Shown in pieces: positions 27,649 to 36,638 of a DNA stretch of 64,000 nucleotides. The stretch comes from Kiritimatiellota bacterium (GTDB taxonomy: Bacteria > Verrucomicrobiota > Lentisphaeria > Oligosphaerales > JAADHN01), in contig JAADHN010000014.1 in NCBI GenBank assembly GCA_013151865.1, forward strand, positions 55,460 through 119,459. Reading direction: 5' to 3'. The position numbers and the translations under genes were made by a program. The notes beneath the pieces were generated by a model. It did no database searches. It saw only the letters and a list, made by a program, of their open reading frames with translations, and was not told where the DNA came from. The stretch's first letter is position 1. Each line of letters opens with the position of its first letter.

Positions 27649-27887
27649 GGAGTGTTAATCACGAGAGAGGTGCCCGGAGCGAGCCGATCAATCGCGACGA
27701 GGCATTTGCCGGCCGCACCGGCGGTTTCGGCGTTCACGGCCACGGCGGCTGTCCCGTTTCGAGGCACGCCGGCCCGGGTGAGGGCGGCTCCGAGCCCGAA
27801 GACCGCGACCCCTCGCTCAAGACCGTCCTCAGTCGCAGCCGCCACCCCTTGTCGGCCGCCCTCTCACTGTGTAAGGAAGCATGGACC

Positions 27888-30746
27888 GTGTTCAAACAGC
27901 AAACGTGCGCACAGAAGATCTTCCGTCGGTCGGCGACACCCGGGAATGGGGCGCCGCACCGGGCGGGCCGCGGTCACGTTCTGGCGGCGGCACTGCTTCT
28001 GCTCGTGTCCAGCGGGGGCCGCTTGGAGGGACTGACGATGCAAGGTTTCGAGCACGGTGCGGAGCAGTGGCGTTTTGGGAACGGTCCCGAGTTCCCGGGC
28101 GCGAGCGGTCGGCTCGAGATTGTCCCGGGGGCCGCGCACGGCGGACGCGCCGGGGCCCGGTTGTTCTACGATTTTCGCAAGGGCGGGGCCTACGTGGCCA
28201 TGACCTACGCACTCCCGAACCCGGCGAAACTGGCCGCGGTCGAATTCGACGTCCGCAAGCCGGCCAAAGCCAACCTGACTTTCCGCGCCACGGACCGAAC
28301 GGGGCAGACCTGCCAGAAACCCATCGAGTTCGATTCGAGCGACTGGCAGAGGGTCCGGGTGCGCATGGATCGTTGGGTGTTCGGCTGGGGCGGCCCCGCG
28401 GACGGCCGACTCCGCCAGCCCGTTACCGGGATCGGCATCCTGGTCGAACGCCGAGGTCTGCCCGCCGAAGCACGCGCGGGCCATGTGGACGTGGACAACG
28501 TCCGCTTTGTTCCGTTTGCGGAAAACGCAGAATCGGCACTCCCGACCCTGGAGTATACGGCGCTCGAGTTCTCTCCCGGAAAGGCGGTTCGAGCCGCCCG
28601 CCGAAAAGCGGATGCCATACACTGGATCCACGGGGGCGGCACCTTGTTCGGCCGCCCCGTCGAGTTGCGGGTCACGGTTGCAAAGGTTACGGCTGCTGCA
28701 GAGCTTTTTCTGCGCTGCGCCAGTCACTTCGAGCAATTCGAGCGCCGCTTGGGCGTGGTCCGGGCCGGGCCGGGCGAACAGACACTGACCGTTCCCGCGC
28801 CCCCGGCGGGATGGCGCCATTTCGGGGGCGAAAACGACGGACGTCTCCACGGTCCCGTGCGCCTGATCGCCGTGGGCCTCCGACCCCCGGACAACGCATC
28901 CGTCGCGAGCTTAGTCCTGCAACGCGTAACAGTGCGCACCCAGATCTCGCGTTCCCGGGCCGTCGTGATCGTCCCGCGCCACGACACGGACGCTCGTGGA
29001 ACGCCCGTCCTGAAGGCGACCCTTCACAACCTGCTCGACTCCCCGCTTTCCGGCCGATTCGAGGCGGATTTCCGGGACGAAACGGGCCTGGACCGGGGCC
29101 GCGTCGTGCGCAATCTCGTCCTGCCCCCGCGCGGCCGCCCGGCAAGAGTGACCGTGACGCCGCCCGACGCGCGAACGTTGTGCTCCGAGATCGCACTCAC
29201 ATTCGTGAGCACCGACGGACGGGTTCGAGCCGAACCGGTGAGTGCCGGCTTGGCGCGAGGCATTTCCGGCGTGGGCACCCCGCAACCGGTCCCCGAGTCT
29301 CCCTGGGGTATCGGCCTGTACCTCTATCGCTACCCCGACAATCCCGACGGACTGGCACGCATGGCCCGGGCCGCGGCCCTGGCCCAGGCCGCCGGCGTCA
29401 AGTGGACTCGGGAAGAAATCCTCTGGCATCGGACCGAACCGGAGAAAGGCCGATTCGATTTCGGCTTCTACGACAAAGTGGTGAAATGCGCCGAGGATCA
29501 CGGCATCAGCGTATACGGTCTGCTCGATTATTGGTCGGACTGGACTCGCCCCTACACCGAGGAAGGCATCGAAGATTATTGCCGTTGGGCCGCACGCGTG
29601 GTGGAACATTACAAAGACCGAATCCACCACTGGGAAATCTGGAACGAGCCCAACATCTTTTTCTGGAGTGGGCCCAAGGAGCTGTATCCGGTCCTGCTGA
29701 AACGTGCTTACGCCGCGATCAAGAAAGTCGACCCGACGGCCAAGATCCTTGGATGCAGTACGGCCGGGATCGATACGAGGTTCATCGAAAAAGTCATGAG
29801 CGCCAAAGCCCCGTTCGACATCCTCACCGTTCACCCGTACCGGGGCCGTTTGGACGACCGGGGATTCATCGAGGAACTGCGCGATGTCCGCAAGCTCGTG
29901 GGAGGACGCCCGGTGTGGATTACGGAAATGGGTTGGCCCACCCAAGTCGGCGGCGTCACCGAACTCGACCAAGCACGACTCTTGTCCCGCTGCTATCTTT
30001 GCGTGGCGGCCGCGGGCGGCAATCCCACGGTGAGCTGGTACGATTTCCGCGAAGACGGCGCCGATCCGTTCTACAACGAGCATCACTTCGGGATCGTCCG
30101 GTATGACCTGTCCCCAAAGGCGGGTTATCGGGCCTTGGCTACGGTATGCAACACCCTGGGTACGGTCGCGACGGCTCGCGAGACGCCCGTGGCCAAGGGC
30201 TTCCTGGCCTGGCGCTTCGAGGCGTCCGACCGCCCACCGACTCAGGCTCTGTGGTCGCCCGACCGGAGTGGGGTCTTTCTTGTCCGCGGCCTGCCCGAGC
30301 ACGCGGTCGCGCGCAGCTTCATCGGCCGGGATACCCCCCTTCAAGTCCGACAGGGCGTGGCCTTCGTTGCCGTGACGCCCGGCTCGCCCGTGTTCCTCCC
30401 CGGCTGTTCCCGTGCGGAGATCGCAGGCCCGGTTCTCGCCTGGAAACGCCCCACCGCCGGACTGCGCCCCGGACGGAAAACCGAGCTGCGCCTGGCCCTC
30501 GACAATATCTCGCCGTGGCCGATCGAGGGGCGAATCGAGCTCTCGACCGAAAACGAGGATTGGCAGGCGATGGCCCTCCCCGTCGCCTGTGCACCCGGCC
30601 AAAAGCAGGAAATCAGTGTTTGGGTGACCGCGCCGGTCGACGCCGCACCAGGCGCGCACCGGCTGACCTGCACGGTGCGGAGTTCGCACGGCCGACTTGT
30701 GCTGGCCGGGGCGGTCCGCGTCACCCCTCGAGTCATCGAACGATAA
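27888..30746 (+). CDS. Secreted clan GH-A glycoside hydrolase (GH39/GH5-like) with beta-sandwich modules
   Basis: This 952-residue protein has a signal peptide (GHVLAAALLLLVSSGG), two N-terminal jelly-roll domains (VDVDNVRFVPFAE closes the first) and a TIM barrel from about residue 460. In that barrel IHHWEIWNEPNIFF places the acid/base at E587, and VWITEMGWPT places the nucleophile at E680. This pair, NEP and (T)E, is the clan GH-A pattern, closest to GH39-type xylosidases and related families. A C-terminal beta-sandwich of the alpha-galactosidase NEW3 kind follows (LRLALDNISPWPIEGRIELS). GTG 27888 is chosen because AGGAAG lies eight bases upstream; ATG 27645 would precede the signal peptide by 100 odd residues. 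It sits just after the DUF4091 remnant. Confidence 0.85.
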   Translation: MFKQQTCAQKIFRRSATPGNGAPHRAGRGHVLAAALLLLVSSGGRLEGLTMQGFEHGAEQWRFGNGPEFPGASGRLEIVPGAAHGGRAGARLFYDFRKGGAYVAMTYALPNPAKLAAVEFDVRKPAKANLTFRATDRTGQTCQKPIEFDSSDWQRVRVRMDRWVFGWGGPADGRLRQPVTGIGILVERRGLPAEARAGHVDVDNVRFVPFAENAESALPTLEYTALEFSPGKAVRAARRKADAIHWIHGGGTLFGRPVELRVTVAKVTAAAELFLRCASHFEQFERRLGVVRAGPGEQTLTVPAPPAGWRHFGGENDGRLHGPVRLIAVGLRPPDNASVASLVLQRVTVRTQISRSRAVVIVPRHDTDARGTPVLKATLHNLLDSPLSGRFEADFRDETGLDRGRVVRNLVLPPRGRPARVTVTPPDARTLCSEIALTFVSTDGRVRAEPVSAGLARGISGVGTPQPVPESPWGIGLYLYRYPDNPDGLARMARAAALAQAAGVKWTREEILWHRTEPEKGRFDFGFYDKVVKCAEDHGISVYGLLDYWSDWTRPYTEEGIEDYCRWAARVVEHYKDRIHHWEIWNEPNIFFWSGPKELYPVLLKRAYAAIKKVDPTAKILGCSTAGIDTRFIEKVMSAKAPFDILTVHPYRGRLDDRGFIEELRDVRKLVGGRPVWITEMGWPTQVGGVTELDQARLLSRCYLCVAAAGGNPTVSWYDFREDGADPFYNEHHFGIVRYDLSPKAGYRALATVCNTLGTVATARETPVAKGFLAWRFEASDRPPTQALWSPDRSGVFLVRGLPEHAVARSFIGRDTPLQVRQGVAFVAVTPGSPVFLPGCSRAEIAGPVLAWKRPTAGLRPGRKTELRLALDNISPWPIEGRIELSTENEDWQAMALPVACAPGQKQEISVWVTAPVDAAPGAHRLTCTVRSSHGRLVLAGAVRVTPRVIER

Positions 30747-31044
30747 TCGAGAAGCGGAACCAAGCCCGGGGAGGCCGAGCAGGAAGGCAGCTCTTGGACG
30801 GAAATTCGCACCGCCCCCCTCTCCGGGTTGCCGTACCGCAACCAGGAAGCTATCGCCTGGCGGCCGTTGATTGGAGCGTGCGCAATGCCCTGCCCCTATC
30901 CGCCGCACGCTGTCGGACGTCGGTCTCGAGGCCTGGAAATGCGTCGAACGGTCCCAGCTCAAGCGAGCGGGTTTCCCGAATTCAACCGCCAAACCGGCGA
31001 GAAAGGCCCGTAACGGACAGCGCACCGTGAACCGCCCCCCCAAA

Positions 31045-31309
31045 GGCCTGTCGCTTTATTATTGTGCGTGTCCTCAGACGGCCTGAAGGGCCGACTTTAC
31101 CGTAGCCTTGGGCAACGCCCAAGGTTGGTCGGCGCCGTACCAATGTACGCTGAAGGCGTACTTCAACCTACACGTAAGGAATGCGTTGAAGCACCCTTTC
31201 AGGGTGCATGTTCCGGAAACCCAACACGGCCTGGGGCGTTGCCCCAGGCTACGGTGACATTGCCCCGTTGGGGCGTTTTTCGCGGAATTCTCGAATAAAA
31301 CGACAGGCC
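31045..31309. repeat. 265-base palindrome-rich repeat with 16-bp terminal inverted repeats
   Basis: GGCCTGTCGCTTTATT (31045-31060) and AATAAAACGACAGGCC (31294-31309) match in 15 of 16 positions as inverted repeats. Between them are short hairpins, most with three-base loops: CCTTGGGC-AAC-GCCCAAGG (31106-31124), GTACGC-TGAAG-GCGTAC (31145-31161), GCACCCT-TTC-AGGGTGC (31191-31207), GCCTGGGGC-GTT-GCCCCAGGC (31229-31249) and GCCCC-GTT-GGGGC (31262-31274). It lies between convergent genes in the 602-base gap 30747-31348. The style is that of REP/RAYT-associated repeats. A related copy lies at 47999-48130. Confidence 0.7.
31262..31280 (+). terminator. Intrinsic-terminator-like hairpin inside the repeat
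   Basis: GCCCC-GTT-GGGGC is followed by G and five T (31276-31280). It could terminate rightward transcripts from the GH-A gene, although that gene ends 500 bases earlier. Confidence 0.45.
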
Positions 31310-31348
31310 CCCAAAGCGGAACTGCGACGCTTCAGGCCGCGGCGCCCC

Positions 31349-32164
31349 CTACCATGCATCGCACTCGGCCAGGATGCGCAAGACTTCTTCCGTGGGGCAG
31401 GTCTTGCCGAATTCGGCCGAGATGAGGCCGCGATAGCCGGTTTCGTGGATGGCCTTGAAGATATTCCGGTAATTGAGTTCCCCGGTGCCCGGCTCGTGCC
31501 GCCCGGGGTTGTCGCCGAAATGGAAATGTCCGATCTGGTCGATGTGTTCCCGGATGTTCCGGATCACATCGCCCTCACTGATCTGCTGGTGGTAGACGTC
31601 GAAAAGGAACTTGACGTTCGGACTGCCGGTGCGCCGAACCACCTCGGCGGCGTCCTTTGAGTAGACCAAGGCGTACCCTTGGTGGTTGACCTTGACGTTC
31701 AGCGCCTCCCACACCAGGGTCACGCCGGCCTCCTCAAGCATGGGGGCCACCCGTCTGCCCGCCGCGACGATCGCCTCCATTTGCACGTCTTTCGGGACGT
31801 CCTGCCGGAATTGGCCCGTCAGCCCCACCAGCACGGTGGAGCCGAGTTCTGTCGCCCGTCGAATACTTTCGCGAATCTCTTGCTCGAATCTGGCGTGATA
31901 GGCGGGGTCCGCCGGGCCCGGCCCGGCAATGGTCCCACCGCCGCCAACGGCGCCCACGGCGATCCCCAGTTCTTCGCACCGAGTACGAACGGCGGTGCGG
32001 TCATCCCAATTCTTGGCGCCCAGACTCTCGAAGGCCGGAAAGCCGTATGCTGCGACCTGCTCGACCATCTCCACGTGCGTCCCTTGGAACCATCCGGCCG
32101 CCACCGCAATCCGATTGCGGAGGCCGGCGCCGATCCTCGGGAGTTCCTGTGCTTTGTCGGTCAT
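31349..32164 (-). CDS. Sugar-phosphate isomerase/epimerase (hydroxypyruvate-isomerase-like TIM barrel)
   Basis: This 271-residue xylose-isomerase-like barrel binds a divalent metal. The ligands are visible as Glu in VTLVWEALN, Asp and His in [11 protein letters not shown], His in [16 protein letters not shown] and Glu in [24 protein letters not shown] is the hallmark of the hydroxypyruvate isomerase/Hyi subgroup. The exact ketose or hydroxyacid is not known. ATG 32164 is chosen since the protein core begins soon after; the frame upstream to 32365 runs into the metK leader. The ribosome site is weak (AAGAGA). The gene is divergent from metK. Confidence 0.88.
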   Translation of the reverse strand: MTDKAQELPRIGAGLRNRIAVAAGWFQGTHVEMVEQVAAYGFPAFESLGAKNWDDRTAVRTRCEELGIAVGAVGGGGTIAGPGPADPAYHARFEQEIRESIRRATELGSTVLVGLTGQFRQDVPKDVQMEAIVAAGRRVAPMLEEAGVTLVWEALNVKVNHQGYALVYSKDAAEVVRRTGSPNVKFLFDVYHQQISEGDVIRNIREHIDQIGHFHFGDNPGRHEPGTGELNYRNIFKAIHETGYRGLISAEFGKTCPTEEVLRILAECDAW

Positions 32165-32316
32165 GGTTCTCTTTCCCTTGCTCTGTCCGTGGTGGTCCGA
32201 GTCTCCGGGAAGCCTCTTCTCGTGGATTGAGTCGTCGACCGGAAACGAGCCGCAATGTAGCGCTCGAAAGCGGCCTTCGCCGCCGACCCCGCCAGAACGG
32301 CAGGGCCGGCGGACCG

Positions 32317-32344
32317 TTGCGCCGCCCCATCCCCGTGGTATGTT
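32317..32344 (+). promoter_or_regulatory. Candidate metK promoter
   Basis: TTGCGC (32317-32322), 16 bases and TATGTT (32339-32344). The leader of about 90 bases contains a hairpin CGGGTG-CCCACA-CACCCG (32355-32372). No conserved SAM-riboswitch core was recognised. Confidence 0.42.
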
Positions 32345-32442
32345 ATATGCGTGCCGGGTGCCCACACACCCGAGTCCTACGCCCTGCCGAGTCCGGTTCC
32401 CGTGGGCGCCGGAGAACCGAGCAAGAAAGTTTGGAGCCGCCG

Positions 32443-33639
32443 ATGAGCAGAATACAGGCCCGCCATGTCTTCACCTCCGAATCCGTGTCCGAAGGCCACC
32501 CGGACAAAGTGTGCGACCAGATTTCCGATGCGATCCTGGACGCCTGCCTCGAGCAGGACCCGGAAAGCCGCGTTGCCTGCGAAACCCTTGTGACCACCGA
32601 CCTGATCGTCCTGTCGGGTGAAATCACCACCAACGCGGACGTCCCGTTCGAAGCCGTGGCCCGGCGGGTCGTCCGCGACATCGGTTACACGGCGGCCGAG
32701 GTCGGGTTCTCGGCCGACACGTGCCGGGTCCAGACTCACATCCATCGGCAGTCGCCCGACATTTCCCAGGGCGTCAGGGCGGAAGCCAACGCCTACCACG
32801 AGCAGGGCGCCGGAGACCAAGGGATGATGTTCGGGTTCGCCACGAACGAAACCGACGAACTTATGCCGGCGCCGATCCTGTACGCTCATCGGATCGTCAA
32901 GCGCCTTGCCGAACTGCGCAAGACCGACCCCGATACGGCGGCCTACCTGCTCCCGGACGGCAAGAGCCAAGTCTCGTTTCTCTACGAGGGCGGCAGCCCG
33001 GTCCGTGTCGAAACCGTGGTGGTCTCTCATCAGCACACGCCCGATGTGGGGCCCGAAGATCTACGGCCCGTAGTCGAACGCGTGGTCAAGGAAGTCATTC
33101 CCGCCCGCTTCTTGTCGGGCGATGTCCGCTATCTGGTGAACCCCACCGGGCGTTTCGTGGTGGGCGGACCGAACGGCGACACCGGCTTGACAGGGCGCAA
33201 AATCATTGTCGACACGTATGGCGGGGTGGGCTGTCATGGAGGCGGCGCCTTTTCCGGGAAAGACCCCTCGAAGGTGGATCGGTCCGGCGCTTATATGTGC
33301 CGGTATGTGGCCAAAAACGTGGTCGCCTCGGGTCTGGCGGACAAGTGCGAAGTCCAGGTTGCCTACGCCATCGGTGTTCCCGAACCGGTCAGCGCCAACA
33401 TCGACGCATTCGGCACTGCCACGGTCCCGGAGGCGCGACTGCAGGAATTGGTGTTCGATAGCGACTTGTTCGACTTTCGTCCCGCCCGAATCATCGAGCG
33501 CTTTCGTCTGACCCGCCCGGGTGCGGAAGGCTGGACCTACCTGGACACGGCGGCATACGGCCACTTCGGGCGGAACAACTTCCCGTGGGAAGCGACGGAC
33601 GCCGCCGTCGAACTCCGCAAACTGGCCGGTGGAGGGTGA
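32443..33639 (+). CDS. metK: S-adenosylmethionine synthetase
   Basis: This 398-residue enzyme makes SAM from methionine and ATP. H19-P-D-K22 in [13 protein letters not shown] is the ATP/methionine site, [10 protein letters not shown] is the hexapeptide P-loop-like motif, and [16 protein letters not shown] is the second signature. Length and order match the family. ATG 32443 is preceded by GGAG. The kinase gene starts six bases after its stop, with the kinase ribosome site lying over the metK end, so the two are cotranscribed. Together with ahcY downstream it forms the methyl-cycle unit. Confidence 0.97.
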   Translation: MSRIQARHVFTSESVSEGHPDKVCDQISDAILDACLEQDPESRVACETLVTTDLIVLSGEITTNADVPFEAVARRVVRDIGYTAAEVGFSADTCRVQTHIHRQSPDISQGVRAEANAYHEQGAGDQGMMFGFATNETDELMPAPILYAHRIVKRLAELRKTDPDTAAYLLPDGKSQVSFLYEGGSPVRVETVVVSHQHTPDVGPEDLRPVVERVVKEVIPARFLSGDVRYLVNPTGRFVVGGPNGDTGLTGRKIIVDTYGGVGCHGGGAFSGKDPSKVDRSGAYMCRYVAKNVVASGLADKCEVQVAYAIGVPEPVSANIDAFGTATVPEARLQELVFDSDLFDFRPARIIERFRLTRPGAEGWTYLDTAAYGHFGRNNFPWEATDAAVELRKLAGGG

Positions 33640-33645
33640 CGCGCC

Positions 33646-34644
33646 ATGGCCGGTCTCATCGGCATCGGTTCCGGACTGCTCGACCTGCTCGCCTATGTCC
33701 CCGAGTCTTTTCTCGACCGCGTCCCGGGACGGAAAGGCGGGATGGAACTGGTGGACCACCCGGAACTGCGGCGCATCCTCGAGGCCCTGCCCCGCCCCCC
33801 GGAACGCCGGCCGGGCGGGTCGGCGGCCAATACCGTCGTCGCCGCGGCCCGGCTCGGGCTGCACGCCGGATTCGTGACCATGATCGGCTCCGATCCGGAA
33901 GGAGATGCGTACCGTGACGGCATGGCCGCGGCCGGAGTCGACACACGCTCGTTCAAGCGTACGGGCGAAGCGACTCCGACCGGCTGTTGCCTGAGCCTGA
34001 TCACACCGGATTCTCAGAGGACCATGCGCACGTTCCTCGGGGCCTCGGCCGAGCTTCGCCCGGTGCACATCGGCGAAGAGGACTTCGCCGGATACGACCT
34101 GGCGCACCTTGAGGGCTACCTCTTGTTCAATCCCGATTTGATGATGCACGTCCTCGACCGGGCGCGGCGGGCCGGGTGCCGGATCAGCCTGGATCTTTCG
34201 GCGCCGGAAGTGGTCGCCGGAGCACGAGAGCTGCTGCCGGATTTGTTGGACGAATTCGTCGACGTGGTGTTCGCCAACGAGGACGAAGGCGCCGAGTTCT
34301 GCGGATCGAAACACGAGGACGAGGCCCTGAACGCCCTCGCCCGTCATTGCGAAATCGCCGCCCTGAAGCTGGGCGCTCGCGGCGCCCTCATTCGGCGCGG
34401 CCCGAACGAAACTGTCGAGGCCCGGGCCTTGCCGGTCGAGGCAGTGGACAGCACCGGCGCCGGAGACTACTGGGCCGCAGGATTCCTGTACGGCCTCCTC
34501 TCCGGTTGGGACCTGGGGCGCGCCGCCGCCCTCGGCGCCCGACTCGGCGCCGAAGTGGTCCAGGTCACCGGCGCACACCTGCCCGACCAAACCTGGGACG
34601 CCTTGGCCTGCTCACTTCCTGGAGTTCGCCGCGAGAGGGCGTAG
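33646..34644 (+). CDS. PfkB-family kinase, probably adenosine kinase
   Basis: This 332-residue ribokinase-fold protein has the first PfkB signature, RPGGSAANTVVAAARLG, and the second, AVDSTGAGDYWAAGFLYGLL, whose final Asp is the catalytic base. The family phosphorylates sugars or nucleosides. Lying between metK and ahcY, it most likely phosphorylates the adenosine released when AhcY hydrolyses SAH, which pulls that reversible reaction forward (inference from context). A sugar kinase is the alternative. GGAGGGTGA, covering the metK stop, serves as its ribosome site. A gap of 341 bases follows before ahcY. Confidence 0.88.
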   Translation: MAGLIGIGSGLLDLLAYVPESFLDRVPGRKGGMELVDHPELRRILEALPRPPERRPGGSAANTVVAAARLGLHAGFVTMIGSDPEGDAYRDGMAAAGVDTRSFKRTGEATPTGCCLSLITPDSQRTMRTFLGASAELRPVHIGEEDFAGYDLAHLEGYLLFNPDLMMHVLDRARRAGCRISLDLSAPEVVAGARELLPDLLDEFVDVVFANEDEGAEFCGSKHEDEALNALARHCEIAALKLGARGALIRRGPNETVEARALPVEAVDSTGAGDYWAAGFLYGLLSGWDLGRAAALGARLGAEVVQVTGAHLPDQTWDALACSLPGVRRERA

Positions 34645-34985
34645 CTCATACGGATTCAGCTCATTGCGTCGAACGCCGGCCGAGACTGTGTTGAAACACC
34701 GCCTCGACCGGTGAGCGGCGGCAGTGTTCTGAAGATGTGTGAGATGCGTCATCGCAACAGATGGCCCATACATTATTTCGGGTTGGGCCGTCTGGCCACG
34801 CAACTCGCCGGGGAACAACGGGGGAACAGCGAAGGTGAGTGGTCGTAAGACGGCCCGGGAAGGAAAGTCGTTCCGATGGACGATCCCTGCGGAGAATACG
34901 GGGGCGGGATGCCCTCTCGCTATTACCGCCTAACCCGACAGAATAGACGCCGCAAAACGATGTGAGTATTTCGAGGAGCCGCCCC
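34645..34985 (+). promoter_or_regulatory. Structured leader region upstream of ahcY, class unknown
   Basis: The gap contains a long imperfect hairpin: GGGCCGTCT (34785-34793) pairs perfectly with AGACGGCCC (34848-34856), GGCC (34794-34797) with GGTC (34841-34844), and ACTCGCC (34803-34809) with GGTGAGT (34834-34840) using one G-U. Its loop holds two GGGGAACA copies (34810-34817, 34821-34828). A smaller hairpin GTGT-TGAA-ACAC lies at 34688-34699. The sequence does not fit the SAH riboswitch or SAM-I consensus that I know. It could be a leader RNA controlling ahcY, or a repeat. Confidence 0.45.
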
Positions 34986-36395
34986 ATGCCCGTCAAAACC
35001 GAGACCTACTGGATTGCCGACCCGGAACTTGCGCAGTTCGGCCGTTTGGAAATCGAAATGGCCGAAAAGGAAATGCCTGGCCTGATGGCCGTACGCCGGA
35101 AATACGGCCCGGAAAAGCCGCTCGAAGGCGCACGGATCACCGGCAGTCTGCACATGACCATCCAAACGGCCGTGCTGATCGAAACCCTCAGCGAACTCGG
35201 CGCCGACGTCCGGTGGGCGTCGTGCAACATTTATTCGACCCAGGACCATGCCGCAGCAGCGGTCGCCGTTCGGGGCATTCCCATTTTCGCCTGGAAAGGC
35301 GAAACGGTCGAGGAGTACTGGGAATGCACGTTGGCGGCACTTTCCTTCCCCGGCGGTCGCGGCCCCAATCTCATCGTGGACGACGGCGGCGACGCCACGT
35401 TGATGATCCATTTGGGCTATGAAGCCGAGGAAGATCCGAACGTCTTGAAGACCCCGAGCGAAAGCGAAGACGAGGAAGCGTTGAAAAAAATCCTCGAACG
35501 CGTGCTCGAGGAATCTCCCGACCGCTGGCACGTCGCCGTCGAGGAATGGCAGGGGGTGTCGGAGGAAACCACCACCGGCGTCCATCGCCTGTACCAACGC
35601 CACGAATCCGGCAAGCTGCTCGTGCCGGCGGTCAACGTGAACGATTCGGTCACCAAGTCCAAATTCGACAACCTCTACGGATGCCGAGAATCCCTGGCAG
35701 ACGGCATCAAGCGGGCCACGGACGTCATGGTCGCGGGCAAGCTGTGTGTGGTTTGCGGTTACGGCGACGTGGGCAAGGGCTCGGCCCAGGCCCTGCGCGG
35801 CTTCGGCGCGAGGGTGGTGGTCACCGAGATCGATCCCATCTGCGCTCTCCAGGCCGCCATGGAAGGCTACCGGGTCGTGCGGATCGAGGACGTCCTGGAC
35901 GAGGCCGAAATCTACGTCACCACAACCGGGTGCTGCGATGTCATCACGGCCGAACACATGGCGCGAATGCGCGACCAGGCCATCGTCTGCAACATCGGTC
36001 ATTTCGATATCGAAATCGACGTGGCCGGTCTCAAGGCCATCCCCGGCATCGAGTGCGTCCCCATCAAACCCCAGGTCGACAAGTACGTTTTCCCGGACGG
36101 TCATTCAATCGTCCTGCTCGCGGACGGACGGTTGGTCAACCTGGGCTGCGCGACCGGACACCCCAGTTTCGTAATGAGCAACTCGTTCACGAACCAAGTG
36201 CTGGCCCAAATGGACCTGTGGCGCAACCGGCGGCCCGTGGGCGTGTACACCCTGCCGAAAAAACTCGATGAAGAAGTGGCCCGGTTGCATCTGGAAAAAC
36301 TCGGGGTCCATCTCACCACGCTGACCCCCCGCCAGGCCGCCTATCTCGGGATCCCGGCCACGGGACCGTACAAGCCGGAACATTACCGATACTGA
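34986..36395 (+). CDS. ahcY: Adenosylhomocysteinase (S-adenosylhomocysteine hydrolase)
   Basis: This 469-residue NAD-dependent enzyme splits SAH into homocysteine and adenosine. Landmarks are [18 protein letters not shown] (substrate site), [30 protein letters not shown], the NAD motif [13 protein letters not shown] and the C-terminal [10 protein letters not shown] with its conserved Lys and Tyr. A roughly 40-residue insertion after [10 protein letters not shown] ([10 protein letters not shown] onwards) is the form found in many bacteria. ATG 34986 follows GAGGAG by eight bases; GTG 34962 is also in frame but has no ribosome site. It belongs with metK and the PfkB kinase. Confidence 0.97.
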   Translation: MPVKTETYWIADPELAQFGRLEIEMAEKEMPGLMAVRRKYGPEKPLEGARITGSLHMTIQTAVLIETLSELGADVRWASCNIYSTQDHAAAAVAVRGIPIFAWKGETVEEYWECTLAALSFPGGRGPNLIVDDGGDATLMIHLGYEAEEDPNVLKTPSESEDEEALKKILERVLEESPDRWHVAVEEWQGVSEETTTGVHRLYQRHESGKLLVPAVNVNDSVTKSKFDNLYGCRESLADGIKRATDVMVAGKLCVVCGYGDVGKGSAQALRGFGARVVVTEIDPICALQAAMEGYRVVRIEDVLDEAEIYVTTTGCCDVITAEHMARMRDQAIVCNIGHFDIEIDVAGLKAIPGIECVPIKPQVDKYVFPDGHSIVLLADGRLVNLGCATGHPSFVMSNSFTNQVLAQMDLWRNRRPVGVYTLPKKLDEEVARLHLEKLGVHLTTLTPRQAAYLGIPATGPYKPEHYRY

Positions 36396-36638
36396 ACGCT
36401 TGCCGGGGACCGGTCCGAACGGTGCGGGGAATCGCGGCCCGGAAAGCCGTGCCGCGGACAGCGGGCTCGGATCGCGCGCCACGGCACAGAACACGCGCCG
36501 CAGCGCCGTCGTCTTCGGCGTGCCCCCCCCGGGAAAGTGCGCAAGGAAGGTTCGGCAACCCAATCCCGCCGGGGGGGACCGTGCCGGCGCCCGCCCGCGG
36601 AGGCGTGGACCGCCGCAACAGACCCGGGCCGAGGCCAC

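Noticed and set aside
34635..34700. tRNA-like start GGGCGTAGCTCA at the end of the kinase gene
   Set aside because: No anticodon arm, T arm or matching acceptor 3' strand could be drawn, and the first bases are still kinase coding sequence.
34978..34990. GAGGAGC near ahcY as part of an SAH riboswitch
   Set aside because: The second conserved block and the pseudoknot partner are missing; it serves well as the ribosome binding site.
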